Source: VYFG01 sp965203365
GTDB lineage: Bacteria; Pseudomonadota; Gammaproteobacteria; Arenicellales; Poriferihabitantaceae
NCBI GenBank assembly: GCA_965203365.1
Contig: OZ241878.1
Span: 1,922,001 to 1,986,000, forward strand
DNA length: 64,000 bases
Direction: 5' to 3'
In this document: positions 18,174 through 26,251 of the stretch, one piece after another
Numbering within the stretch: the stretch's first letter is position 1
Layout of the letters: each line of letters opens with the position of its first letter
Notes under the pieces: generated by a model
What the model was told of the DNA's origin: nothing
Database searches by the model: none
What the model saw: the letters and a program-made list of their open reading frames with translations, nothing else
Program-made: the position numbers and the translations under genes

Positions 18174-20447
18174 ATGAGCGATTGCATGACACAGGTCTCC
18201 TCCAGCCACTGGGGAGCTTTCCGGGTCACCACCCAGAACGACCGGATTGTCTCGGTGACGCCCTTCGAGAACGATCCCTGCCCCCCATCCATCTCCCACA
18301 TGTTGTCCGCCGCCGTGCATCATCGCCAGCGGGTGGGCAAGCCGGCCATCCGGCGCGGGTGGCTGGAACATGGTCCGGGTCAGCCTGGCCTGAGGGACAC
18401 CTGCCGGGGAAAGGACGCCTTCGTGGAACTGGGTTGGGACGAAACGCTGGATATCGTCGCCCGGGAAATCGAACGGGTCCGTCAAACCCATGGCAACGAA
18501 TCCATTTTCGGGGGCTCATACGGCTGGGCCAGTGCGGGTCGATTTCACCATGCCCTGGGGCAGGTTCATCGCTTTCTCAATTGTGCGGGTGGCTACGTCG
18601 CGTCCGTCGCCAGTTACAGCACCGCAGCGGCACAAGCCATCATTCCCCATGTGTTCGGGATGAATTTCCTGAAGCTGTATTGGGGTCATCAGAACAGTTG
18701 GCCCCTGATCGCACAGCACACCCGCTTGATCGTGATGTTCGGCGGAATCAATCCCAAGAATGCCCAAGTCAGCATGGGCGGCGTCACTCGCCATGACATC
18801 CGTGGATGGTTCGATGAGTTCTCCCAAAGGGGAATCCGCACGATCAATGTCGCTCCACAGCAGACCGATGCGCCGACGGGAGCCCAGTGGCTACCGGTCA
18901 TCCCCGGCACCGACACCGCCCTGATGCTGGGACTGGCCTATGTGCTGGAGACCGAAGGCTGGCGGGATCTGAATTTTTTGACCCGCTGCACCATAGGCTA
19001 TCCGCGGTTCCGGGCCTATCTCCTGGGTGAGACAGATGGACAACCCAAAACCCCGGAATGGGCGGCTTCCCTGACGAGTGTCGAGGCGGACGAGATGCGG
19101 CAACTGGCCCGGGACATGGCCCAGACACGCACCCTGATCACGGTCGCCTGGTCACTGCAACGCGCAGAGCATGGCGAGCAACCCTATTGGATGGCCGCCA
19201 CCCTGGCGGCCATGCTGGGACAGATCGGATTGCCAGGGGGTGGCATCGGCTACGGCTATGGCGCCATTGGAGGAATCGGTGTGCCGGTCAAGCGGATGGA
19301 TGGACCGACCTTTCCCCAAGGGGAAAACCCGGTCCGTGCCGTCATTCCGGTCGCCCGTATTGCCGACATGCTGCTGCATCCCGGGGATCCATTCGATTTC
19401 AATGGCCACCAGCTAATCTATCCCGACATTCGCCTGGTGTACTGGTGTGGAGGCAATCCATTCCACCACCATCAGGATCTTCATCGTCTGCACCGGGCCT
19501 GGCAGTGCCCCGAGACCATCATTGTGCATGAGCCCTGGTGGACAGCGACGGCGAAGCGGGCGGATATCGTGTTACCGGCCACCACGTCCTGGGAAAGAGA
19601 GGACATTGGCTGGGCCCGAGGGGATTCCTACCTGTTTCACATGCCACAACTGATTCCGCCGGTGGGCGAGTCACGAAACGATTTCGACATTTTTTGCGAC
19701 CTGGCGAAACGTCTCGGACTGGAGGCGGAATTTACCGAAGGTCGGGACAGCCAGGGCTGGATCGAATCCCTTTACCAGGAATTCCAGCACCGCAACCGTG
19801 CCCGAGGCATCACTGTTCCGGATCTGGATGAGCTGCGGGAGCGGAACTGGATCGAATTGCCCATCAGAGGGGCAGAACATGCCCCAACCCCCTTTGCCGA
19901 ATTCCGGAAAAATCCTGATCAGGCCCCGTTGGGGACCCCATCCGGCAAGATCGAGATCTTCTCCGACACCATCGCCGGATTCCAATACGATGACTGCCCC
20001 GGCCACCCGGTCTGGCGGTTGCCGAAGGAATGGCAAGGCGCCAAGGGACGATATCCGCTTCATTTGGTTTCTCCCCAACCCGGAGACAAGTTGCACAGTC
20101 AACTCGAATGTGCCATCGCGGACTTACCCGGGGAACGTCCAGCCCCGGTTACGATCCATCCCATGGATGCCCGGGCCCGAGGCTGTCGCCATGGCGATCT
20201 CGTCAAGCTGTACAACGCCCGGGGATCGTGTCTCGCTCGAGCGGTTGTCACGGAGCACATCATGCCCGGTGTGGTGGCACTGTCAACCGGTAGCTGGTTT
20301 GACCCCGATTCCGACGGAATGGATACGCAGGGCAACCCCAACGTTCTGACCCGCGACACAGGCACTTCCCGGCTGGGTCAGGGATCCAGTGCCCACAGCT
20401 GTCTGGTCGACCTAATCCGGCAACATAAAGAACCAACCGCCGACTGA
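18174..20447 (+). CDS. Molybdopterin oxidoreductase, biotin sulfoxide/TMAO/DMSO reductase family (cytoplasmic)
   Basis: A 757-residue bis-MGD enzyme of the DMSO reductase superfamily. The Mo-ligating serine is Ser115 in GGSYGWASAGRFHH, the signature of DMSO, TMAO and biotin-sulfoxide reductases. Other cofactor-contact motifs: LIVMFGGINPKNAQ, GQIGLPGGGIGYGYGAIGG, YWCGGNPFHHHQDL and, in the C-terminal domain, LHLVSPQPGDKLHSQLE and GVVALSTGSWFDPD. There is no N-terminal Fe-S motif and no twin-arginine signal, so it resembles cytoplasmic BisC rather than periplasmic TorA/DorA. Likely role: reduction of S- or N-oxides such as biotin sulfoxide, methionine sulfoxide or TMAO. No TorD-type chaperone is adjacent. 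It sits 9 bases after the acyl-CoA dehydrogenase, on the same strand. Confidence 0.88.
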   Translation: MSDCMTQVSSSHWGAFRVTTQNDRIVSVTPFENDPCPPSISHMLSAAVHHRQRVGKPAIRRGWLEHGPGQPGLRDTCRGKDAFVELGWDETLDIVAREIERVRQTHGNESIFGGSYGWASAGRFHHALGQVHRFLNCAGGYVASVASYSTAAAQAIIPHVFGMNFLKLYWGHQNSWPLIAQHTRLIVMFGGINPKNAQVSMGGVTRHDIRGWFDEFSQRGIRTINVAPQQTDAPTGAQWLPVIPGTDTALMLGLAYVLETEGWRDLNFLTRCTIGYPRFRAYLLGETDGQPKTPEWAASLTSVEADEMRQLARDMAQTRTLITVAWSLQRAEHGEQPYWMAATLAAMLGQIGLPGGGIGYGYGAIGGIGVPVKRMDGPTFPQGENPVRAVIPVARIADMLLHPGDPFDFNGHQLIYPDIRLVYWCGGNPFHHHQDLHRLHRAWQCPETIIVHEPWWTATAKRADIVLPATTSWEREDIGWARGDSYLFHMPQLIPPVGESRNDFDIFCDLAKRLGLEAEFTEGRDSQGWIESLYQEFQHRNRARGITVPDLDELRERNWIELPIRGAEHAPTPFAEFRKNPDQAPLGTPSGKIEIFSDTIAGFQYDDCPGHPVWRLPKEWQGAKGRYPLHLVSPQPGDKLHSQLECAIADLPGERPAPVTIHPMDARARGCRHGDLVKLYNARGSCLARAVVTEHIMPGVVALSTGSWFDPDSDGMDTQGNPNVLTRDTGTSRLGQGSSAHSCLVDLIRQHKEPTAD

Positions 20448-20575
20448 CACCGTTTTCAATAAAATTGTAGCGTGCTAGACACTCGTCGTGGAAGGCACAT
20501 TTATGCGAATATCATGGGGTTTGAAAAATTGATATACGACTTATGTTTGAACGACATGCTTTCTAGGATTGCAAT

Positions 20576-23500
20576 ATGAGTAATGATTGGTATGCCAAAA
20601 GATATGCTGCGGTCATGTCCAAACCCAACCCAACCGAAGCGGATGTCGGAGATATTTTGGTTCGCCCAGTATTGGAAAAAGTCTTGGGGTTTAGTCCGGT
20701 AGAAATCGACTCCCAGCCTTCAGATTCCTCTGGTTCAGGACCAATCAGACGACCGGATTATGTTTGTCGTCAGGCTAACGACATCACGGTCTCCGTGATT
20801 GTCGAGGTAAAACGTCCTTCCATCTCGTTACTCAATCGCGCCCATGGAGCCTCTTGGCTAACTTCTCCACTGGGGCAATTGCAAAATTATCTCAACCGAT
20901 TTCGAGGTTCAAGGGATGGTACTTGGGGCATCCTAACGAATGGTACTCAGTGGTTGGTAATTCGTCGTGAAGGAGACCATGTGTCGCCTTATGTCAGATT
21001 CGATCTAGAAAATGAAATAAAGACTCTTGAAGAACTGGAAAGCACACTGGATGCTGTACGCAATTCACATCGTTTAAGCAAGCATGTTCCCACGAAATCC
21101 TCTGCTAGCAAGGATTGGCTTCAGGCTATCTTATCGTGCGGTTCTCCCAAGGAGTTTTTGAATCAAATCTACCCCCCCCCCCCCCCCCCCCATTTTGCAT
21201 TGCACAAACAGTCTGATTCATCGGATTGTCGGATAGCGGTTCGCCAAATTTGTGAACCCGATGCAAACCAAGAAAACTTTCCTCAAAATGTTTTTCTTGC
21301 TGCAATGCAACTTGACTTTCCAGATGGACAACTGACCCCAAGCGATATCACAGACGTCATATCAGATCAAACTGGTCTAGCTGCTGAAATAGTGATCGGT
21401 GTTGCCTGGACCGATCAAGGTGAAGAAAAAACTCGATCATGTCGGGGGTTTGTTATGCAGGAAGGGCAACTACGTACCACCGCCTTGGTGGACACAGAAC
21501 TGCCTGGTTCTCGAGCTGAAAAACAGTTCAAGGTATTGTCCAATTTCCTGCAGGAGCTTTCTGTTGACCGTGTGATTGAAGCCTTGGAGTGCGTTCCACT
21601 GCATAAGAAATTTCATGAAGAAATCGGACAATGGTTCGCTCAGACATCACAAGGAGACTCGGACCTCCACCATCTGATAAGGGTAATGTTTTGCTGGATA
21701 CTCCAGGTGCGTGAAATCCTGCCTGATCATGCTCTATGGGATCAGTCTCGACGTCCAACAAATTCGATGGATGTACACCATCATATTCAGTGGCTATTTC
21801 GTGAAGTGCTAGCGAAGCCCAAGGAAAACCGAGTAAACCCCAGTGGCGATAGAAGAGACTGGTATGAAACGCTTGTAAAAAAGGTTCCCTTTCTCAACGG
21901 TTCCTTGTTCAGTGAGGTAACAACTGGTCATGAGCCGACCGAACTTAGCAACGAGATGTATCTCGGACAAGACGGTCTATTATCGATTTTAGGGCGATAT
22001 GATTGGACCCTCTCCGATCGGACTGGGTATGAATCCCAAACTGCCTTGGACCCGTCTATGCTTGGAGAAATGTTTGAGCAAATGATTCTCATAATTGAGG
22101 GAGCAAGGCTGGAAGGAGAAAACCGCAAGATGCCTGATGGCACCTACTACACTCCGCAGGATGTGGTCGACGAAATGGTAGCGGATTCAATTGCGGGCTG
22201 GCTTGACCCCAGAATTCCGGATATCAATTGGAGACTACTGCGCGACTTGATTCATCCAGTCCCAGAAACCCGCAACTGGAAAGAGTGGAGTCGCTCCAAT
22301 CGGGAAAGCATCCGAAATCTAATCAAAAATCTGACCGTGCTGGATCCCTGTTGTGGAAGTGGGGCATTTACGTTAGGGATTATACATGCCCTGTATCGTG
22401 CTCAGTCACGAATTGCCGACCCATATGGAGCAAACATGGTGGAAGATTTAGAAGACATCATAGCCCGTCAGATTTACGCAGTAGATATTCATCCTCTCGC
22501 TGTTATGATCACTCGTCTTCGATTATTCATTGCATTGGTAGATGCCCGTCTTCGTGGTGGACAGTCTGAGGAGGATGTGAAGCCATTGCCCAACCTAGAA
22601 ACCCGTATAATTTCTGCCAATACTCTGTGCATCAAAATCTCAAGACAAACTGTGATCGAGGGAGATAAATGGGATCAAGGCATTGATGAACTGCGAACTG
22701 CTCACGAGCTATGGACATTGGCTCATTTTCCAGAGGAAAAAAAGGTCGCACTAGAAGCAGAAAAGGAAGCCCGTGCCAAATTGCGTGATATGGCTCAAGG
22801 TTGGCATACCGCTGATAAACCAACTTGGCTAGAAAGAGATTTTCTATCAGTAAGCGCATCATCTGGAGAATTCGATATTCGCAAGTTATTTCCCGCTCCC
22901 AAAAATGGCTGGGACATTGTCATTGGCAATCCTCCATACCAGACGCCAGATGAGGCTGATAAAGACCGAGGAAAATATCTTGGATATACTCATAACCCGA
23001 GCAATCTGTACCAGATGTTTGTCGAGGCATCTCTGGACGTTGCAGCCAAAGATGGTTGCATTACGCTCGTCGTTCCACATTCAATCGTATTTGGACGGAA
23101 CAAAGTATTTCAGAAAATACGGCAACACATTGAATCTGTTTCGCAAAAAATCAGCATCCGAACTTATGATAATCGACCTCAGCCGTTGTTTCCTGACCTG
23201 CCATGGTTAAAGGGAGAGAAAAATGCTAACGACAACCGACAGAGATCCACGATAATAACGATACAAAAAAACCGGAATGCTAATGCACTAATCGTAAGTC
23301 GAGGATTGATTCGCATCAAATCCCAAGAACGAAACCAAATCATTAGGAATGTTTCGCAAGGTCAAGTCCAACCCAAGCATCCTATTCAGTGGACCCAAGC
23401 ACCGACAAGACCACTAATGGATTTGCTCATCTCAATGTCTAGCAATATGCCTAAATCTACAAGATTATTTTCAGGAAAAACTAGAAATATAACGTTCAAA

Positions 23501-23980
23501 CCGACTGCAATGTATTTTATAACCTGTTTACCAGAAGGTATACTATATGACCATCATCGCACATCTTATCCACTGGACGATAATGAATTTTTTTGGCCAT
23601 GGGTCGGATTGTATAATTCTCACCTATTCCATGCGTACTGGCTCATGATTGGGGATGCTTTTCATCTGAATTGGCGGGAGTATGGAACAGTGCAACCGCC
23701 TCAGGGATGGAAGATTCCTGAAATACGTAATGAATTGGAGCGGTTAACAAAATTATTGATAGAGCCAGAAACATTGAAAAGCTGTGAAAGCATCCATGTT
23801 GGTAAAGGAAAAAAGGAATTTCCCAATATCAATTTTCATATGGAAGGATCACGAGGACCAAAAATCATACGGGAACTAGATAAAGTATTGCTGGCTGCAT
23901 ATAAACTTCCAGAAAACCCACTTCTAGACCAGATGTATATTATTCGTACCGAAAGTGCACATAAAATTGCGCACGATTAG
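20576..23980 (+). CDS. Type IIG (Eco57I-like) restriction-modification enzyme, probably phase-variable
   Basis: A 1134-residue fused nuclease and adenine methyltransferase. Near the N-terminus a PD-(D/E)xK nuclease motif is visible: RRPDYV (Asp61) and VIVEVKRP (Glu77-x-Lys79). The methyltransferase core has the SAM-binding motif LDPCCGSGAFTLGI near residue 590 and the N6-adenine catalytic motif Asn785-Pro-Pro-Tyr788. The C-terminal third should contain target recognition. Codons 199-206 lie in a run of 20 C (Tyr-Pro6-His). As written the frame is open; gaining or losing one C meets a stop within 9 or 15 codons. A good ribosome binding site (AGGA, 7-base spacer) precedes ATG 20576. The gene is markedly more AT-rich than its neighbours, indicating horizontal origin. 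Confidence 0.9.
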   Translation: MSNDWYAKRYAAVMSKPNPTEADVGDILVRPVLEKVLGFSPVEIDSQPSDSSGSGPIRRPDYVCRQANDITVSVIVEVKRPSISLLNRAHGASWLTSPLGQLQNYLNRFRGSRDGTWGILTNGTQWLVIRREGDHVSPYVRFDLENEIKTLEELESTLDAVRNSHRLSKHVPTKSSASKDWLQAILSCGSPKEFLNQIYPPPPPPHFALHKQSDSSDCRIAVRQICEPDANQENFPQNVFLAAMQLDFPDGQLTPSDITDVISDQTGLAAEIVIGVAWTDQGEEKTRSCRGFVMQEGQLRTTALVDTELPGSRAEKQFKVLSNFLQELSVDRVIEALECVPLHKKFHEEIGQWFAQTSQGDSDLHHLIRVMFCWILQVREILPDHALWDQSRRPTNSMDVHHHIQWLFREVLAKPKENRVNPSGDRRDWYETLVKKVPFLNGSLFSEVTTGHEPTELSNEMYLGQDGLLSILGRYDWTLSDRTGYESQTALDPSMLGEMFEQMILIIEGARLEGENRKMPDGTYYTPQDVVDEMVADSIAGWLDPRIPDINWRLLRDLIHPVPETRNWKEWSRSNRESIRNLIKNLTVLDPCCGSGAFTLGIIHALYRAQSRIADPYGANMVEDLEDIIARQIYAVDIHPLAVMITRLRLFIALVDARLRGGQSEEDVKPLPNLETRIISANTLCIKISRQTVIEGDKWDQGIDELRTAHELWTLAHFPEEKKVALEAEKEARAKLRDMAQGWHTADKPTWLERDFLSVSASSGEFDIRKLFPAPKNGWDIVIGNPPYQTPDEADKDRGKYLGYTHNPSNLYQMFVEASLDVAAKDGCITLVVPHSIVFGRNKVFQKIRQHIESVSQKISIRTYDNRPQPLFPDLPWLKGEKNANDNRQRSTIITIQKNRNANALIVSRGLIRIKSQERNQIIRNVSQGQVQPKHPIQWTQAPTRPLMDLLISMSSNMPKSTRLFSGKTRNITFKPTAMYFITCLPEGILYDHHRTSYPLDDNEFFWPWVGLYNSHLFHAYWLMIGDAFHLNWREYGTVQPPQGWKIPEIRNELERLTKLLIEPETLKSCESIHVGKGKKEFPNINFHMEGSRGPKIIRELDKVLLAAYKLPENPLLDQMYIIRTESAHKIAHD
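21172..21191 (+). repeat. Homopolymeric C20 tract inside the type IIG gene
   Basis: Twenty consecutive C bases, beginning with the third base of Tyr199 (TAC) and ending with the first base of a His codon (CAT). Runs of this length slip during replication. In the +1 frame the following sequence gives TGA after 9 codons past the tract; in the -1 frame TAG comes after about 15 codons. This is the classic layout of an on/off contingency locus. Confidence 0.95.
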
Positions 23981-24125
23981 TTATTTAATATCCTTTTTTG
24001 TTGTATGAATTTGGTTCAATTAACCAGAAATACCGATAATAGGAAAGGCATAAATTGGATTCATCAGGATGCCGCGTAATCTCCTCCGTAAGTTTGGTAC
24101 GCCTGAGAATTGACCAAGTTGGTTG

Positions 24126-24347
24126 CTAGAGCTGTATGCATCGAACTCGACTACCTTGTCGTTCAAACATATGTGGGTAGTTCCTTGTGCGTCCGTGAAT
24201 CTGGAAATCGGTTACTTCGCTACGGTCTCTCTTCCTGTAGATTCCTCTGTGGTTCACCTGTGAGGCGATTTCGTGCGTGGTCATCCAGACATTGCCATTG
24301 TCGAGAAGAATGTTACGAATTTCCTCATGGAGCGTGATCTTGTTCAT
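24126..24347 (-). CDS. Small winged-helix-like protein
   Basis: A 73-residue basic protein. It starts MNKITLHEEIRNILLDNGNV, continues WMTTHEIASQVNHRGIYRKR and ends FQIHGRTRNYPHMFERQGSR. The pattern 'MTTxEIAxxVNxRGxYxKRDxSxV' followed by 'FQIxGRTxNYPHxFER' is one I associate with short conserved winged-helix/HARE-HTH-like proteins found next to restriction genes; this is from memory. GGGGA, 7 bases before the ATG, is a plausible ribosome binding site. It converges with the type IIG gene, 145 bases away, in the same AT-rich island. A role in regulation or in DNA-modification sensing is possible but unproven. Confidence 0.65.
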   Translation of the reverse strand: MNKITLHEEIRNILLDNGNVWMTTHEIASQVNHRGIYRKRDRSEVTDFQIHGRTRNYPHMFERQGSRVRCIQL

Positions 24348-24872
24348 ATGGTAATCCCCATACAGCTATACTGATTGATATGGATGCGACAACGGTGATT
24401 ATACAGAAACAGCCGTTCCATCTGTCGACAAAAAATAACATGTCATGATATCACCCTAAAGCTAAGATAAAACTTAGATATATAAAACTACCACCCAAAA
24501 AGGTATAATCACAATTAGGCTACCTTATAAGTTCTTATATCTATTTTTTCCTGATATAATTTATGTTGATTTATATCTGGTGATTTTGCGCCTATACACC
24601 CAACCAATTATATATTATATCAAGAATCCTCTCTGCAGGACATCCACATGTGATCAAGGCCAATTGTAAATCAGGGTAGATCTATCGATTTCAGTAGTCT
24701 TCAAGCTTAATCTCAACCCGCTCCCTACAGAGAGAAAAGTTACCGGTAGGGTTAGAAACCACCCATGCCGACCCTTGCGTCGTGAAATCGCCTCTGTCAG
24801 ACTCCCTTGGCGTCGAGATGGATACCATCGGTGGCCGACGCCAGCTCCTTGGGGGCTGAATTGTCCGGTCGC

Positions 24873-24921
24873 CGCCCCGCTTCCTTCATTCGGGGGACGC
24901 CCCCATGCCGGGAGCGGGGCG
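24873..24921. repeat. Nested GC-rich hairpin
   Basis: The outer arms CGCCCCGCTTCC (24873-24884) and GGAGCGGGGCG (24911-24921) pair with one bulged base. Inside, GGGGG (24892-24896) pairs with CCCCC (24900-24904) around a 3-base loop. The structure abuts the IS30-like terminal sequence. It is not followed by a T run, so it is not a standard terminator. Confidence 0.6.
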
Positions 24922-24937
24922 AGTGTTGCACTTCAGA
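24921..24937 (-). mobile_element. Solitary IS30-type terminal repeat
   Basis: GAGTGTTGCACTTCAGA here is the reverse complement of the IS30-type end seen at 55075 (CGAAGTGCAACACTC) and at 61450 (CTGAAGTGCAAC). No transposase reading frame adjoins it, so it is either the surviving end of a deleted element or a target-like sequence. Confidence 0.55.
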
Positions 24938-25210
24938 CTGGAAGTGGGGATATGTATTGACCATAATGTTTCTTACTTATGGATGAGCCCATCATGACAT
25001 TCCGATCCGATATTCACGTAATATCATAGACAAAACTGACGGATTCTCCAATCGACATAACACGAGCGAAAAAAGCTGCTGCAGTAGCTTCTCTCTTTCT
25101 GCCGGGGAGCTTTCCCTACCTTTTTCTATTTGTCTCTCCCTCTGACAACTATCAATAGATCATCATGGCATCAAGTCCAAAGAGAGTATTGACAAATTGC
25201 TTGTCCAAAA

Positions 25211-26251
25211 TCAAGCCGTTAACCACACCCCCAACCGCGCCAAGGGCTTGACCAGTGCGCCATACTCTGACGCCCGGTCATTTGAGGCATTGCCGTCCAG
25301 GCTGCGTCGGTACACTCCCTGCATGATGGCAGCGAAGCGGAAACAGCTGAAGGCGAGATAGAACGGCCAGTTGGGAATCGATCCCATCCCCCGGCGCTCG
25401 CAATACCGCTCAATATACTCCTCTTCCGTCGGGATGCCCAGCGGGCGACGATCCAGTCCTCCCAGGCCAGGCATCATTTCTTCCTGACCCAGACGCCATT
25501 GCATGCACTGATAGGCCAGGTCCGCATAGGGATGTCCCAGTGTGGACAGTTCCCAGTCCAGCAAGGCCACCACCGTCCACTTCTCGGTCTCGAAGACCAG
25601 ATTGTCCATTCGATAATCCCCATGAATCAGGCTGATCATGCCATTGTCGGGCGGCAGATTCTCCGGCAGCCAGTGAACCAGGGCCTCCATCTCTGGGATC
25701 GTTTCGGTCTGCGAGGCGCTGTACTGACGACTCCACCGACTGACCTGTCGGGCAAAATAGTCTCCCGGCCGACCGAAATCCTGCAAGCCAATGGCCTGGT
25801 AGTCAACATCGTGCAATGTGGACAGCACACGATTCATTTCATCAAAGATCGTCCACCGAGCGTCCCGGTCCAGGTCCGGCAAGGCGGGATTCCAGAAAAT
25901 GGTGCCCGGAACAAAACTCATGATATAGAACATGCTGCCGATCACCGTATCATCTTCACACAAGTGCCATGCCACGGGAACCGGTACGTCGGTCTCAGCC
26001 AGGGCACGCAGGACGCGAAACTCCCGATCGACCGCGTGCGCCGAGGCCAGCAACTGTCCCGGCGGCTTGCGGCGCAACACATACGTACCCGAGTCGGCCT
26101 GCAACCGATAGGTCGGATTGGACTGACCTCCCTTGAACTTGACGATCGACCGCAAACTCCGGAATGTGGGAATCTGTCGTTCCAGATAAGGGCCCAGCAC
26201 CTCCAGTGGAAGGGGTCCGATCGACGCGTCAGTCATGTCCGACACCCGCAT
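25211..26251 (-). CDS. Phosphotransferase (aminoglycoside phosphotransferase/ACAD10-like kinase fold)
   Basis: A 346-residue APH-fold protein with FKGGQSNPTYRLQADSGTYV and LRRKPPG near the N-terminus, the catalytic-loop motif SLIHGDYRMDNLVF and the metal-binding LLDWELSTLGHPYADLA. In eukaryotic ACAD10/11 an equivalent kinase domain is fused to an acyl-CoA dehydrogenase and phosphorylates 4-hydroxyacyl-CoAs. Here the gene overlaps the upstream acyl-CoA dehydrogenase by 23 bases on the same strand, so the pair probably does the same in two polypeptides: phosphorylation of a hydroxyacyl-CoA followed by removal of the phosphate. The function follows from that family knowledge; the overlap is seen directly. 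Confidence 0.85.
   Translation of the reverse strand: MRVSDMTDASIGPLPLEVLGPYLERQIPTFRSLRSIVKFKGGQSNPTYRLQADSGTYVLRRKPPGQLLASAHAVDREFRVLRALAETDVPVPVAWHLCEDDTVIGSMFYIMSFVPGTIFWNPALPDLDRDARWTIFDEMNRVLSTLHDVDYQAIGLQDFGRPGDYFARQVSRWSRQYSASQTETIPEMEALVHWLPENLPPDNGMISLIHGDYRMDNLVFETEKWTVVALLDWELSTLGHPYADLAYQCMQWRLGQEEMMPGLGGLDRRPLGIPTEEEYIERYCERRGMGSIPNWPFYLAFSCFRFAAIMQGVYRRSLDGNASNDRASEYGALVKPLARLGVWLTA

Larger units (their letters stand above)
24348..25210. other. Long AT-rich non-coding stretch of the R-M island
   Basis: About 860 bases without a supported gene. 24430-24640 is strikingly AT-rich, with repeated TATA-like strings and short dyads (for example CTAAG-ataaaa-CTTAG near 24470). From 24760 the composition turns GC-rich again and holds a nested hairpin and an IS30-type end (listed separately). 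The stretch looks like leftover mobile DNA joining the acquired R-M genes to the chromosome. A promoter for the small winged-helix gene should lie just right of 24347. Confidence 0.5.

Noticed and set aside
24348..25210. CRISPR array or tRNA in the AT-rich gap
   Set aside because: No regularly spaced repeats and no cloverleaf with a T-loop consensus were seen.
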